Shown in pieces: positions 42,378 through 53,894 of a DNA stretch of 64,000 bases. Origin of the DNA: Propionibacteriaceae bacterium (GTDB lineage: Bacteria > Actinomycetota > Actinomycetes > Propionibacteriales > Propionibacteriaceae); assembly GCA_031266665.1 (NCBI GenBank), contig JAISAO010000084.1, positions 1-64,000 of the forward strand, in the 5' to 3' direction. The notes beneath the pieces are model-generated. The model was not told where the DNA came from, searched no databases, and saw nothing but the letters and a program-made list of their open reading frames with translations. The number at the start of each line of letters is the position of its first letter. Positions within the stretch are counted from its first letter, which is position 1. Position numbers and translations under genes: made by a program.

Positions 42378-44307
42378 TCCGCCGGCCGTCCTGGCCCTGG
42401 CCGTGGCCCTGGTCCTGGGGTTGGCCGGGTGTGAGGGCGCCGCGACCGAGGGCGACGTGACCAGCACCGCCTTGGTGGTGCCCCAGTCGGTGGCGGAGGC
42501 CATGGCCGACAATCGGACGCCGGCTGTGGCCCAGGACATCCCCCAGTCCCCGGTGACGGTCGAGTTGGCCGGGGCGGACACCGCCCGCCAGGCGGGCGTC
42601 GACGTCAGCGGTCAGACCGTCAGCTTGACCCAGGCGACCGACTACCACCTGTCGGGGCGGCTGGACGGCCAGGTGGTGGTGGACGTGTCCGACGGCGTGG
42701 TCCACCTGACGCTGGAGGGCGTCACCATCGAATCGGACCAGCCCGGGGCGCTGATCGTGGAACAGGCCGACCAGGTGGTCGTCCACCTGGCCGCCGGCAG
42801 CGTCAACCGCTTGGCCGACGCCGGCCAGCCGGCGTCCGACCAGTCGGAGGACCAAGCGGGCTCCGAGCCGTCGGCTTCCGAGCCGTCGGCTTCCGAACCG
42901 GCGGGGTCCGGCCAGCCGGACGGGACGCTCTTCTCGCGCGCCGACCTGCTGATCGACGGCCCGGGCGAGTTGGTGTTGGAGAGCGCCGAGGGCGATGCCC
43001 TGGTGTCGAACGACGGGCTGGTCATCAGCGACGGCCAGTTCACCGTCACGGCCGGCGACGACGCCATCCGGGGCAAGGACTACCTCGTCGTCCAAGGCGG
43101 CCAATTCGACCTGACGGCCGGCGGCGACGCCCTCAAATCGACCAACGACTCCGACCCGGCGGCCGGTTACATCTGGGTGTCCGGCGGGACCATCACGGCC
43201 CAGGCCGCCACCGACTGCCTCGACGCCGCCAGCGATGCCCTGATCTCGGGCGGCGAGCTGAGGCTGGCCTGCGGCGACGACGGCGTCCACGCCGACCAGG
43301 CGGTCGTCATCGACCAGGGCAGTCTGACCATCAGCCAGTCCTACGAGGGACTGGAGGGTCAGGTGATAGTCATCGCCGGCGGCGAGCTGGCGGTGACGGC
43401 CAGCGACGACGCCATCAACGCCAGCGACGGCTCGGGAGCCGGGATGGAAGCGGGCTTCGGCGGCGGTGGCATGGGTGGTGGCGGCGGCTGGGGTGCCTTC
43501 CCCGGTGGCGAGGCCAGCGGCGCCCCGGGGAACTTCCCCGGCGGTGGTCAGGGTGCCTTCCCCGGTGCTGACGCCAGCGGTGGTCCGGGGTCTTGGCCCG
43601 GTGGCGAGGCCAGCGCCTTTCCCGGGTTCCCCGACGGCCAGGCCAGCGCCTTCCCCGGCACCGGTGGTGGTGGCGGCGAGGACGGCCGGTCCGGTGGCCA
43701 GGGCTTCCCCGGCGGCGGCCTGGGCGGCTTCCCCGGCGGTGACGCCAGCGGCGCCCCGGTCCTTCCCGGCGGCCAAGACGGCTTGCCCGACGGTCAGGCC
43801 AACGCCTTCCCCGGCGGCGGCTTGGGCGGCTGCCAGAGCGGCGGTGCGACCGCCGGCCAAGACGGCGGCCCGGTGCTGTCGATCACGGGCGGCGTCCTGG
43901 TCCTGACGGCCGGCGGCGACGGCCTCGACTCCAACGGCACGGCCACCATGAGCGGCGGCCAGGTGACCGTCTACGGCCCCACCAGCCAGATCGACGGCGC
44001 CATCGACGCGGAGCGCTGCCTGGTCGTGACCGGTGGCACCCTGGCGGCCTTCGACAACGGCGGCATGTCCGAGACGCCTGGTCCGGACTCGACCCAGCCC
44101 TGGCTGACGGCCGATCTGGGCCAACTCCCGGCCGGGTCTGTCTTGGCCGTCCGGGCGGCCGACACCACCGTCGTGGCTAGCTACCAACTGCCCAAGGCGG
44201 CCAGCCTGCTGGTCTTCACCGACCCGGCCTTGAAACCGGGCGCCGTTTACACCATCACAGACGCCGACGGCGCCGAGTTGGCCACCGCCACCGCCACCTC
44301 CCCCTGA
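42325..44307 (+). CDS. Gly-rich carbohydrate-binding lipoprotein (Cthe_2159/PF14262-like)
   Basis: 660 residues from ATG 42325. Lipoprotein signal: RRRRPPAVLALAVALVLGLAGC with lipobox LAGC. Beta-helix-like carbohydrate-binding domain with repeating strands: VDVSGQTVSLTQATDYHLSG, GDALVSNDGLVISDGQFTV, GDDAIRGKDYLVVQGGQF, ISGGELRLACGDDGVHAD, SYEGLEGQVIVIAGGELAV, DDAINASDGSG. A ~130-residue Gly/Pro/Phe-rich region (FPGGxASGAPG) then a last strand set (GGDGLDSNGTATMSGG) follow, both typical of this family. It probably binds acidic polysaccharide at the envelope. A start at 42217, overlapping the VTC stop by 10 bases, would add 36 residues derived from the tandem duplication. Confidence 0.82.
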   Translation: MMVSKRSDLALSLVRRRRPPAVLALAVALVLGLAGCEGAATEGDVTSTALVVPQSVAEAMADNRTPAVAQDIPQSPVTVELAGADTARQAGVDVSGQTVSLTQATDYHLSGRLDGQVVVDVSDGVVHLTLEGVTIESDQPGALIVEQADQVVVHLAAGSVNRLADAGQPASDQSEDQAGSEPSASEPSASEPAGSGQPDGTLFSRADLLIDGPGELVLESAEGDALVSNDGLVISDGQFTVTAGDDAIRGKDYLVVQGGQFDLTAGGDALKSTNDSDPAAGYIWVSGGTITAQAATDCLDAASDALISGGELRLACGDDGVHADQAVVIDQGSLTISQSYEGLEGQVIVIAGGELAVTASDDAINASDGSGAGMEAGFGGGGMGGGGGWGAFPGGEASGAPGNFPGGGQGAFPGADASGGPGSWPGGEASAFPGFPDGQASAFPGTGGGGGEDGRSGGQGFPGGGLGGFPGGDASGAPVLPGGQDGLPDGQANAFPGGGLGGCQSGGATAGQDGGPVLSITGGVLVLTAGGDGLDSNGTATMSGGQVTVYGPTSQIDGAIDAERCLVVTGGTLAAFDNGGMSETPGPDSTQPWLTADLGQLPAGSVLAVRAADTTVVASYQLPKAASLLVFTDPALKPGAVYTITDADGAELATATATSP

Positions 44308-44320
44308 CTTGGGGGTGCCG

Positions 44321-44548
44321 TCAATCCTCCAAGCAGGTGTCGATCTCGACTTGGCTGAAGTTCCGCCCGAAGTCAATCTGCGGCATCCCCGTCAACGGGT
44401 TGATGGTGACGTTGTCGGGTTCATCCTGCGATTCCAGGCTGACGATCAACAGCTCTGTCGTCAAGGCGGAGAAGGACTGACCGCGGGCGGCGGCCAGCCG
44501 CTTGAGCCGATGGTGCAGCCCGGGCGGCAGATCCACGGTGACACGCAT
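44321..44548 (-). CDS. Ribbon-helix-helix (CopG-like) antitoxin-type protein
   Basis: 75 residues. MRVTVDLPPGLHHRLKRLAA forms the DNA-contacting beta strand and first helix, with SFSALTTELLIVSLES as the second helix of a ribbon-helix-helix fold; the acidic tail (IDTCLED) would bind a toxin. No toxin gene lies on either side: downstream it converges with the lipoprotein gene and upstream is the histidine kinase end. Orphan antitoxin or small regulator. Confidence 0.65.
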   Translation of the reverse strand: MRVTVDLPPGLHHRLKRLAAARGQSFSALTTELLIVSLESQDEPDNVTINPLTGMPQIDFGRNFSQVEIDTCLED

Positions 44549-44601
44549 GATCGCATCGTATCTGTGATGCGCTCTCGTGACTCGGGAGCTGGGAGCGTTG
44601 G

Positions 44602-45621
44602 TCAGGCGACGGGGAGGCGGAGCAGGAAGGTGGTGCCGCTGGGGCCGGTCGACTCCAAGACGATGTCGCCGCGCGAGCGTTGGGCGATCTCCGACACCAG
44701 GGCCAGGCCCAAGCCGAAGCTGCGCCGCCGGCCGGACTCGCCGTGGGCGAAACGCTCGAACAGGCGGCCGGTCTCGGCCGAGGCGATGCCGCAGCCCTGG
44801 TCGTGGACGCGGATGGCGACGGCGAAACCCTCGACCGTCGCGCTGACCTCGACGGCGCCGCCGGAGGGGGAGTGCTGGATGGCGTTGTCGACCAGGGCGA
44901 CCACGGCGCGCGACAAGGAGCGGGCCGGCACCGCCACCACAGCCTCGCCCGGCGTTGCCACCCGCAGAGCCACCTTGGCCTCGTCGGCGATCGGCTGGAG
45001 GGAGGCGACGGCGGCCTGGACGGTCGGCCCGACCGGGGTCGAGGTGGCGGCGCCGGACTCCTCGACGGTCAGCAGCAGGTCGTTCAGGACGTCGTTCATG
45101 CCGGCCGCGTCCTCGCGCAGCTTCCGGGCCACGCCCCGGACGTCCTCGCCCCGGTCGAGACGGTGCTGCAACAGTTGGACGCGGGTCGACAAGACGGTCA
45201 GCGGGGTGCGCAGCTCGTGCGAGGCGTCGGCCACGAAGTGGCGCTGCAATTGCAGGGCCTCGGCCAGGGGGGCGGCGGCCTGGCGGGCGGCGTACCAGGC
45301 GACGACGGCCAAGACGGCCACGGAAACGACCGCCAAGCTGACGATGGTGGTGACGACGTGGCCCGGGTCGAGCACCCAGACGGGCTGGACGACGGCGGCG
45401 GGCTCGAAGGGGCTCTGGCGGTTGAGGCTGGTGTCCGTCACCAGGCGGCGGTTGCGCAGGATGACGGTGATGGTGATGGCGGCGTCGATCAATAAGATGA
45501 CGGCGGTGGCGAAGCCGACCCGGAGGCCGACCCGGATGGAGGCCAGACGGACGCGGCGGTCGTCGGCCGCCAGCCCGGCGGTCGAACGGCCGACTGGAGT
45601 CGGGGGGACGGGCCAGGTCAC
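44602..45621 (-). CDS. Two-component sensor histidine kinase
   Basis: 339 residues. Two membrane segments (VGFATAVILLIDAAITITVIL and VVTTIVSLAVVSVAVLAVVAW) flank a short ~50-residue extracytoplasmic loop. HisKA domain with phospho-acceptor in FVADASHELRTPLTVL; HATPase with N box ALVDNAIQHSPSG, G1 box VHDQGCGI, F box LFERF and G2 GLGLALV. GTG 45621 lies ten bases after the response-regulator stop; same operon. The sensed signal is unknown; the loop is small. Confidence 0.88.
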   Translation of the reverse strand: MTWPVPPTPVGRSTAGLAADDRRVRLASIRVGLRVGFATAVILLIDAAITITVILRNRRLVTDTSLNRQSPFEPAAVVQPVWVLDPGHVVTTIVSLAVVSVAVLAVVAWYAARQAAAPLAEALQLQRHFVADASHELRTPLTVLSTRVQLLQHRLDRGEDVRGVARKLREDAAGMNDVLNDLLLTVEESGAATSTPVGPTVQAAVASLQPIADEAKVALRVATPGEAVVAVPARSLSRAVVALVDNAIQHSPSGGAVEVSATVEGFAVAIRVHDQGCGIASAETGRLFERFAHGESGRRRSFGLGLALVSEIAQRSRGDIVLESTGPSGTTFLLRLPVA

Positions 45622-45631
45622 GTCGTCCCGG

Positions 45632-46291
45632 TCACGTCGGGGAGCCCAAGCGGTAGCCGCGGGAGCGCACCGTCTCGATCAAGTCGTAGTCGGCCTTGCG
45701 GCGGATGTAATGGACGTAGGTGTCGACCGTGCCCGGGGTGTCGTCGGAGGAGAAGACGGCCGACAGGATCTCGTCCCGGCTGAAGACGTGCTCCGGCGAC
45801 TCGGCCAGCAGGGACAGCAGGGCGCTCTCGGTGGCGGTCAGGGAGACGCGCTCGTCGTAGGGGCTGTAGAGGGTGTCGGTGTCGGGGGTGAAGAGCCAAT
45901 TGCCGATGTAACGGCGTTTGCCCTCGGCCGTGAAGCCCCGGCGCAGGGCGCGCAGCCGGGCCTCCAACTCGTCGAAGTCGAAGGGCTTGACCAGGTAGTC
46001 GTTGGCCCCGCCGTCCAGGCCCGACACCCGGTCCGCCACCGTGCCCAGGGCGGTCAGCATCAGGATCGGGGTGGCGATGCGGGCCCGGCGGACGGCCTCG
46101 ATCACCTGCACGCCGTCGATCCCGGGCAGGCGGCGATCGACCACCATCAGGTCGTAGTGCTTGTGCAGGGCCAGGTCGAGCCCGGCCTCGCCGCTGGCGG
46201 CGTGGTCCACCTCATAGGTCTCGCGCAGCACCTCGACCACCATCTCGGCGATGGTGGGGTCGTCTTCGATCAGCAACAGTGAGGCGTCCAC
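45632..46291 (-). CDS. OmpR-family response regulator
   Basis: 219 residues. Receiver domain LLLIEDDPTIAEMVVEVL, phospho-acceptor in YDLMVVDRRLPGIDG, switch Thr MLTALG, Lys in YLVKPFDFDELEARL. The winged-helix DNA-binding domain contains LTATESALLSLLAESPEHVFSRDEIL, VDTYVHYIRRKAD and TVRSRGYRLG. GTG 46291 (MDASLLLIEDD) is chosen; the frame extends to 46507 but the extra residues are not receiver-like. The target may include the divergently transcribed BACON gene, since the shared upstream region holds an inverted repeat. Confidence 0.88.
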   Translation of the reverse strand: MDASLLLIEDDPTIAEMVVEVLRETYEVDHAASGEAGLDLALHKHYDLMVVDRRLPGIDGVQVIEAVRRARIATPILMLTALGTVADRVSGLDGGANDYLVKPFDFDELEARLRALRRGFTAEGKRRYIGNWLFTPDTDTLYSPYDERVSLTATESALLSLLAESPEHVFSRDEILSAVFSSDDTPGTVDTYVHYIRRKADYDLIETVRSRGYRLGSPT

Positions 46292-46339
46292 CTGGCCATT
46301 GTGGCCCCTGTCGGACCAAGACTGCTCTAAGACCCGATC

Positions 46340-46385
46340 CCGGTCCGCTCCGGGGACCGTCACAGCCGTGGTCGGAGCGGGCCGG
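46340..46385. promoter_or_regulatory. Inverted repeat in the divergent promoter region
   Basis: ccggtccgctccg (46340-46352) and cggagcgggccgg (46373-46385) form an inverted repeat with one mismatch (a G.T wobble) and a 20-base gap. It lies between the response-regulator start and the BACON gene (46292-46527 holds no gene). Candidate operator or leader hairpin. Confidence 0.4.
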
Positions 46386-46527
46386 ATTAAGATTTGGTTC
46401 ACGGCTCGTCGCCGCTGGACCGCCACTGGATCAGGACTGACGGCAGGTGTAGTCTCAAAACGAATCTCCTTCGCCGACTGGACCGTATTTCGGCCAGGCA
46501 AAGCCATATAGCGAAAGTAGAATTTAA

Positions 46528-47589
46528 ATGCGGAGAATCATAGCGGTCACCGTGGCTGGTTTGGTTTGCATATTAGGCCTCGGCGTGCCCGCCGCCAACG
46601 CCGACGAACCGGTTGACCAGCCTGCGGCCACCACTGAGGCCCCCACCACCCTCACCCTGTCCAAGGACGACTACAGCCAGAACCACCGTTCCGGCTCGGT
46701 CACGGTCAAGGTCAAGACCTCGGCCGAGTCCTGGACCGCCCAGGCCGGCGCCGACTGGGTGACGCTGTCGGTCGCCAGCGGCGTCAGCGGCGACAAGGTG
46801 GTCGTGACCCTGGACGCCAACGCGACCATCGTCGCCCGCTCCGCCGTCGTGACCTTCACCGCCGGCGATCAGACGGCCAGCCTCAGCCTCAACCAGAAGG
46901 CGGCCCCGGCCACCTTGACCCTGGGCCAGCCGGAGTCTCAAGACGTGACCTACCCGGTCAGCGGCTGGTGCGGCTTCGCCGCCCTGGTCGCGGTCGACAC
47001 CAACCAGGGGATCTGGGGTGTTCAGACCAAGGACGACTACGACTGGCTGACGGTGATGCCCGGTAACTCGTACTTCACCGTCATTGTGATGCAGAACTCG
47101 GGCAAGGCTCGGACCGGCACGATCAAGGTGGTGGCCGGCGACGCCAGCCAGACCATCAAGATCAAGCAGGACGCCGCTCCTCAACTGTCCTTGTCGCGCA
47201 AGAACTGGACCGCCGACAGCGCCGGCGCCAGCACCACTATCAAGGTCAAGTCGCCCGATCCGGCCACCCTGGGCTGCGGCGACTGGTCCGTCGACCAGAC
47301 CTGGACGGCGGAGATCAAGTCCGGCGGCGACTGGCTGGCGGTCTCCAGTCTGGGGGGCAACGACGGTGACGAGGTCACGCTGGTCGCCGACCAGAACCCC
47401 GACCCCAAGATCAAGAGGACTGCCGTCGTCAGCTTCAGCAACGGTTTCAACACGGTTGACCTGACCGTCACTCAGAAGGAGCCCGTCAACTTCTCCGGCG
47501 TGTCCAACTGGCTCAACGCCTTGTTCCAACAGATCCTGGCAATAATCCTGTCCTGGTTCCAGGCTCTGCCCACCCTGACCCTGGGTTAA
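46528..47589 (+). CDS. Secreted BACON-domain protein
   Basis: 353 residues. Signal peptide MRRIIAVTVAGLVCILGLG with cleavage near ANADEP. Three BACON-like beta-sandwich repeats: LTLSKDDYSQ...WTAQAGADWVTLSVASG, a divergent second containing WCGFAALVAVDTNQG and YDWLTVMPG, and LSLSRKNWTADS...GGDWLAVSSLGG. Each ends with a TxxxSLxVxQK-type strand. BACON modules are thought to bind carbohydrate or mediate attachment. The C-terminal LFQQILAIILSWFQALPTL is hydrophobic without a charged tail, perhaps a membrane-interacting helix. A strong terminator follows. Upstream DNA is AT-richer. Confidence 0.75.
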   Translation: MRRIIAVTVAGLVCILGLGVPAANADEPVDQPAATTEAPTTLTLSKDDYSQNHRSGSVTVKVKTSAESWTAQAGADWVTLSVASGVSGDKVVVTLDANATIVARSAVVTFTAGDQTASLSLNQKAAPATLTLGQPESQDVTYPVSGWCGFAALVAVDTNQGIWGVQTKDDYDWLTVMPGNSYFTVIVMQNSGKARTGTIKVVAGDASQTIKIKQDAAPQLSLSRKNWTADSAGASTTIKVKSPDPATLGCGDWSVDQTWTAEIKSGGDWLAVSSLGGNDGDEVTLVADQNPDPKIKRTAVVSFSNGFNTVDLTVTQKEPVNFSGVSNWLNALFQQILAIILSWFQALPTLTLG

Positions 47590-47607
47590 CCCTCGGGCCA
47601 ACCCGAT

Positions 47608-47667
47608 AACAGATCCGGCGGCTCCCACCCCTCGGCCATGGCCGACACGGGGGCCGCCGGATCTGTT
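47608..47667 (+). terminator. 15-bp perfect terminator stem after the BACON gene
   Basis: aacagatccggcggc (47608-47622) pairs with gccgccggatctgtt (47653-47667), with an inner cggccatggccg palindrome in the loop. It lies 19 bases after the stop. A short ttt follows the stem. Confidence 0.7.
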
Positions 47668-47829
47668 TCGCCTCCCGCACCCGGGGCGGTCCAGTGGAGG
47701 AGGCGTCCGGCCGGCCGGACGAGGAAGTCCACCCGCTTCAGACCGTCAAATGTTCGCAATGGGTTTGGGAGCCGTGTAGAGTCAGTCGTAGTTCCTCCAA
47801 GAGCCGTCTCGCTGCCGAAGGGATTCGCC

Positions 47830-50800
47830 ATGAGAAAAACCGTTCCGGCGGCTCTGGCCGCTGTCCTCGCTGTCGCTGGTCTGGTCATGACCCCCGCCGT
47901 CGCCGGAGGCGACCCGCTGACCTCCAAGCCGATCGGCGAGCCGCTGGCCATGACCCTGGCCGAGGCGGGCAACGCGTCGGGCTGGGCGAACAAGGTCAAG
48001 TCGGTCCTGAAGACCCAAGGCTATGACTCGGCTGTGGTGGGTAAGGCCTACACCGGCCAAGGCGTGACGGTCACTCCGGCGACCGGGAGCATCGCCGTGG
48101 CCTCGAACACGTCGGTCAACGTCGGTTCGGCCGTGGCCGACGCCGACGGCGCCTGGACGCTGACCGCCAGCCAGGTCAAGCTGACCCTGCCCAGCACCAG
48201 CGGCTTGACCTTGACGAAGGCTGAGATCCTGGCCGTCTGGCCACAACAAGAGTTCACGGCCACGTTGGCCGGCCACGTCGGCCGCTATTTGATCGACTGG
48301 GGGGCCAAGAGCGGCCGGGTGCTGGCCTCGACCGGCGACTCTTCGATTGACGACACCATAGTCAGCAGCCTGCTGGACAACCGCGATGCCATCAGCGCCA
48401 CCAGCTTCGCCCAGAATGTGGGCGCCGATATGGCCAACCAGATCGTCACCTGGGTGAACCAGCCGACGCTGACCTGGAGCGATCAGGTGGCTTGGCCCTA
48501 CACCTTCGGCCAGGCCTTCAGCGGCTTGACCGCCGGCGTCGAGGCGACCATGGATCCGGCGGGCGCGGTGTCCTCGTCCTGGATGGCCGAGCTGACCGGC
48601 TCCGCCGCTCTCAGCGGCAAACTGAATGACCAGAAGTGGAGCACCGGCCTGTCCAGCGCCGTGACTGGCCAAATCTCCTCCGGCACTGCTCTGAGGACCA
48701 GTCTGAACGCGCTCAACCCGTCGGACCAGGCCTGGGCGGCCCTGTTGGCGGCCGACCGCAGCATCATCAACAACCGCTTGGACGCCTGGTCCGCCACCAT
48801 CGTCAAGGTCATGAACAGCGACACCAAGCGCGACCTGGACGGCAAGACGGGCGACATCGAGGGTGAGAAGCTGACGATTCACGCGGTGGAGATGGGCGCC
48901 GCCGCCCAGGCCATCACCACCCAGCGGCTGATCGACTTGTACAACACCAAGCTGACCAATTCCTGGAAGTCGACCATCCAAAAGAGTCTGACCCTCACCG
49001 GAACCGCGCAGCGGACCTTCGCCCCGGGCGCGGTCCAGCACATCGTGGCCACGAATGTGACCACTGTGGCGACGCCCACGCCGACTCCAACGCCGACTCC
49101 AACGCCGTCTCCGACGCCGACGCCTACGCCTACGCCGTCTCCGTCTCCCACGCCTACGCCGTCTCCGTCTCCCACGCCTACGCCGTCTCCGTCTCCCACG
49201 CCTACGCCGTCTCCGTCTCCCACGCCTACGCCGTCTCCGTCTCCCACGCCTACGCCTACCCCGTCTCCCACGCCTACCCCGTCTCCCACGCCTACCCCGT
49301 CTCCGACGCCTACCCCGTCTCCGACGCCCACGCCTAGCCCGTCTTCGACGTTTGAGCCGACCGATGAACCCACAATTATCGATACCACTGGCACGATAGA
49401 CACCGGGGGCGCTTCGCCGACGCCGGCTGTGTGCGTGGCTTTTGATGACGATGTGGATGAGATTCGAGCCGCGGTGGTGGTGTTGGACAACTACACCCAG
49501 AGGCCGCTGGCGGAAACGGTCGTGGCTTTGGACACGCTGTCGGTCGATTTGGGCCGACTGGCGACGTCCGATCCGCCGGCCTCGGTGGTCGCCCCGTTGA
49601 CCTTGACGCTTACTTTCGTCAATGATCTGAGAACGGCTATAGCGAAGTTCGATTTGGGGCAGATGTCGGCCTTGTCGGCCCGTATGCCGGGAGCGCGAGC
49701 GGCTCTGGATCAGGCGTTGGACGGAATAGAGCAGTACTGCGACTCCGAGTCCGCATCTCCGTCGCCTAGTCCGTCTCCGTCTCCGTCGCCTTCTCCTAGC
49801 CCGACGCCTACACCTACTCCCACTCCGTCTCCGTCGCCTAGTCCGTCTCCGTCGCCTACTCCGTCTCCGTCTGCGCCGGTTGAGGTGTGCGCGGTTTTTG
49901 AGGCTGATGTGACGGCGGTGTCGGAGGCTTTGGAGGGTTTGGGGTCGGCGGCTTCGGCGGATGAGACGGTGGCTTTGTTGGACACCTTGGTGGCTGGGTT
50001 GGGTCGGGTGTTGGCGGCTGATCCGCCGGCGGCGGTGTTTGAGCCGTTGGCGGTGGCGATCGGTTTCTTCAGCGATCTGAGAACGGCCGTGGTGAACGAT
50101 GACGCGGGTATGGCGGCGGATTTGGTGGCTCGTCAGCCGGCGGCTCAGGAGGCTTTGAATCAGGCTCTGGTCGGGATCGCGCAGTATTGTGGTTATCCGT
50201 TGCCGTCTGATTCTCCGTCGTCCTCGTCGGCCGCGTCGTCCACCGCGGTTGAGTCACCGTCTCCGTCGCCCACGCCGACGCCTACGCCGTCTCCGTCGCC
50301 CACGCCGACGCCTACGCCGTCTCCGTCGCCCACGCCGACGCCTACGCCGTCTCCGTCGCCCACGCCGACGCCTACGCCGTCTCCGTCGCCCACGCCCACT
50401 CCGTCGCCCACGCCGTCTCCGTCGCCCACGCCGTCGCCCTCACCCACGTCGTCCGCGACGCCGGGCGACTTCTGTGACGCCAACGCCGCCTTGGTCCAAG
50501 ACGCCAACGCCATGGCCCGCGCGGCGGCGGCCGGGGCGCTCGTCCTGGTCAGCCACTACCTGGGCGATCTGGTGGACGATCTCAACCGGATCGGGGCCAA
50601 CCCGCCGTCGTCGGCGGCGGCCATGGTGGCCGGTCTGGCCGGGCGCGTCCAAGTCATCAAGGCCGCTATCGACAATCTTAATTTCACTGTCTTGAAGACC
50701 ATGAACCAGCAGGCGGCCCAGGTCACGGCCGATGTCGAAGGGCTCCAAGCCGTGGTCCAGCCGCTGTGCCAAGGCGGGGGCCAACCCCCGGCCCCGGACG

Positions 50801-51567
50801 CTCAGATCAGGTTGTCCAAGTCCATCTGGACGCCCGCCGCCGGCGGCGGCACGCTAGTCGAGCGGGTGATCGACGGATCCGCCTGGACCGCCTCGGCCGA
50901 CGCCAACTGGCTCCATCTCAGTCGCGACAGCGGCGCCGGCGGCGACTTCATCCTGGTGACCGCCGACTCCAACCCCGGTGGTGCACGCTCCGGCGTCGTC
51001 ACCGTCAGCGCCGTCGACGGCAGCTCCAGCCGCACCCTGGTGGTCAACCAGGCGGCCGCCCCGCCGAAGGTGGCGGTGGTGCCGAGCGGCGTCTGGCAGG
51101 TCGCGTCCGACGGCGGCGCCCAGCCGCTGACCGTGGTCACGAACCAGGAATCATGGACGGCCCAGTCCAACGCCAGTTGGCTGACCGTCGAGGATGGCGT
51201 CGTCACCGTGGCCGCCAACCCCGGCGCCGCTCGGACGGGCCGGATCACGGTCCAGGCCGGACCGGTGGCGACCACCCTGACCGTGCGTCAGGCGGCCGCC
51301 CCCAGCCTGGCCCTGAGTCGTAACACCGTCCCGCTATTGGCCAATGGCGGCCGGTCGCTGGTCGTGGTCCTGACCAACCAGGCGACCTGGCAGGCGACGG
51401 CGGACCAGCCCTGGGTCCACCTCAGCGCCAGCAGCGGCGGCAACGCCGCCGTCGTCCAACTGAGCGGCGACGCCAACACCACCAAGGTGGCCCGCGATGC
51501 CACCATCACCTTCACCACCGCTGACGGCCGAGTCGTCAAGACCGTGCTGGTGCGCCAGTTCGGCTGA
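47830..51567 (+). CDS. Large secreted protein: N-terminal domain, three Cys-bounded helical modules on PT/PS linkers, three BACON domains
   Basis: 1245 residues. Signal peptide [20 protein letters not shown], cleavage near AVAGG. Residues ~30-415: unrecognised mostly helical domain ([20 protein letters not shown]). Linker 1 (~416-506, PTPTPSPS). Module A 535-637, B 687-787, C 882-980, each ~100 residues starting and ending at Cys ([13 protein letters not shown]...[18 protein letters not shown]...[18 protein letters not shown]...VQPLC); A and B share DTL..LGRL..DPPA...P.T..F..DLRTA. Linkers 2 (~641-682) and 3 (~791-877). BACON repeats ~993-1245 ([40 protein letters not shown]). No sortase or lipid anchor. 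ATG 47830 follows gaaggga. Modules A-C belong to no family I recognise. Confidence 0.75.
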   Translation: MRKTVPAALAAVLAVAGLVMTPAVAGGDPLTSKPIGEPLAMTLAEAGNASGWANKVKSVLKTQGYDSAVVGKAYTGQGVTVTPATGSIAVASNTSVNVGSAVADADGAWTLTASQVKLTLPSTSGLTLTKAEILAVWPQQEFTATLAGHVGRYLIDWGAKSGRVLASTGDSSIDDTIVSSLLDNRDAISATSFAQNVGADMANQIVTWVNQPTLTWSDQVAWPYTFGQAFSGLTAGVEATMDPAGAVSSSWMAELTGSAALSGKLNDQKWSTGLSSAVTGQISSGTALRTSLNALNPSDQAWAALLAADRSIINNRLDAWSATIVKVMNSDTKRDLDGKTGDIEGEKLTIHAVEMGAAAQAITTQRLIDLYNTKLTNSWKSTIQKSLTLTGTAQRTFAPGAVQHIVATNVTTVATPTPTPTPTPTPSPTPTPTPTPSPSPTPTPSPSPTPTPSPSPTPTPSPSPTPTPSPSPTPTPTPSPTPTPSPTPTPSPTPTPSPTPTPSPSSTFEPTDEPTIIDTTGTIDTGGASPTPAVCVAFDDDVDEIRAAVVVLDNYTQRPLAETVVALDTLSVDLGRLATSDPPASVVAPLTLTLTFVNDLRTAIAKFDLGQMSALSARMPGARAALDQALDGIEQYCDSESASPSPSPSPSPSPSPSPTPTPTPTPSPSPSPSPSPTPSPSAPVEVCAVFEADVTAVSEALEGLGSAASADETVALLDTLVAGLGRVLAADPPAAVFEPLAVAIGFFSDLRTAVVNDDAGMAADLVARQPAAQEALNQALVGIAQYCGYPLPSDSPSSSSAASSTAVESPSPSPTPTPTPSPSPTPTPTPSPSPTPTPTPSPSPTPTPTPSPSPTPTPSPTPSPSPTPSPSPTSSATPGDFCDANAALVQDANAMARAAAAGALVLVSHYLGDLVDDLNRIGANPPSSAAAMVAGLAGRVQVIKAAIDNLNFTVLKTMNQQAAQVTADVEGLQAVVQPLCQGGGQPPAPDAQIRLSKSIWTPAAGGGTLVERVIDGSAWTASADANWLHLSRDSGAGGDFILVTADSNPGGARSGVVTVSAVDGSSSRTLVVNQAAAPPKVAVVPSGVWQVASDGGAQPLTVVTNQESWTAQSNASWLTVEDGVVTVAANPGAARTGRITVQAGPVATTLTVRQAAAPSLALSRNTVPLLANGGRSLVVVLTNQATWQATADQPWVHLSASSGGNAAVVQLSGDANTTKVARDATITFTTADGRVVKTVLVRQFG
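49075..49345 (+). repeat. Microsatellite-like repeat encoding linker 1
   Basis: Tandem 24-bp unit cctacgccgtctccgtctcc-cacg repeated about five times in the middle, flanked by 6- and 12-bp variants (ccgact, ccgtctcccacg). All units are multiples of three, so copy-number change alters linker length without frameshift. Confidence 0.85.
49750..49875 (+). repeat. Simple repeat encoding linker 2
   Basis: Short 6-bp units (ccgtct, ccgtcg, cctact) encoding [14 protein letters not shown]. Less regular than the other two linkers. Confidence 0.7.
50255..50460 (+). repeat. 30-bp tandem repeat encoding linker 3
   Basis: The unit ccgtctccgtcgcccacgcc-gacgcctacg is repeated about four times almost perfectly, then shorter variants follow. 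It is in frame (10 codons per unit) and prone to slippage. Confidence 0.85.
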
Positions 51568-51917
51568 GCCCTGATCGACCCGCTTCTCGACCACCGAGCG
51601 GCCCCATCCGGGCTGGCTGGCGGTGCTGCCGACGCTCAACGAACGTCCAGTCCGTCTGCGCGCCGACGCCACCGCCCACCCGTGGGAGGCCGCTCACCCC
51701 GCCGATCAGTGGTGGATCTGGGCTGAGCCGATTCAGCTGGGCCGATTCAAGGGTTGGCCCAAATCCCGGATCAAGTCCGGGATGGCGATCCAGTGACGTC
51801 TTTGGGACGACGATCCGGTGACGTGGTGGCGGGACCGGCCCGTGGTCGCGACCGACCCCCGGCGGACGGGTTCGGGCCGGGTCTTGGCGGGCGGTCGAGA
51901 TCCGGCTGGACCCGGGA
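51568..51917. other. Intergenic region with possible coding remnant
   Basis: 350 bases without an intact gene. In one plus frame, ~51590-51797 reads protein-like (HPGWLAVLPTLNERPVRLRA, HPADQWWIWAEPI) and ends inside the palindromic repeat; no start or family is recognised, so probably a gene fragment. Confidence 0.35.
51762..51784. repeat. Interspersed palindromic element, best-preserved copy
   Basis: atcccgga-tcaag-tccgggat is a hairpin with 8-bp arms. Related copies: 36004-36026 (tatcccggacttgatcttggatct, in the TrpG-TrpD linker) and 39017-39040 (cagcccggacttgatgcggg..., upstream of aat). The same core is widespread as a REP-like element in other high-GC bacteria. Confidence 0.6.

Positions 51918-53894
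<1,977 letters not shown>

Noticed and set aside
49075-50460. CRISPR array
   Set aside because: The 24- and 30-bp repeats have no unique spacers, are in frame, and encode PT/PS linkers of a secreted protein.
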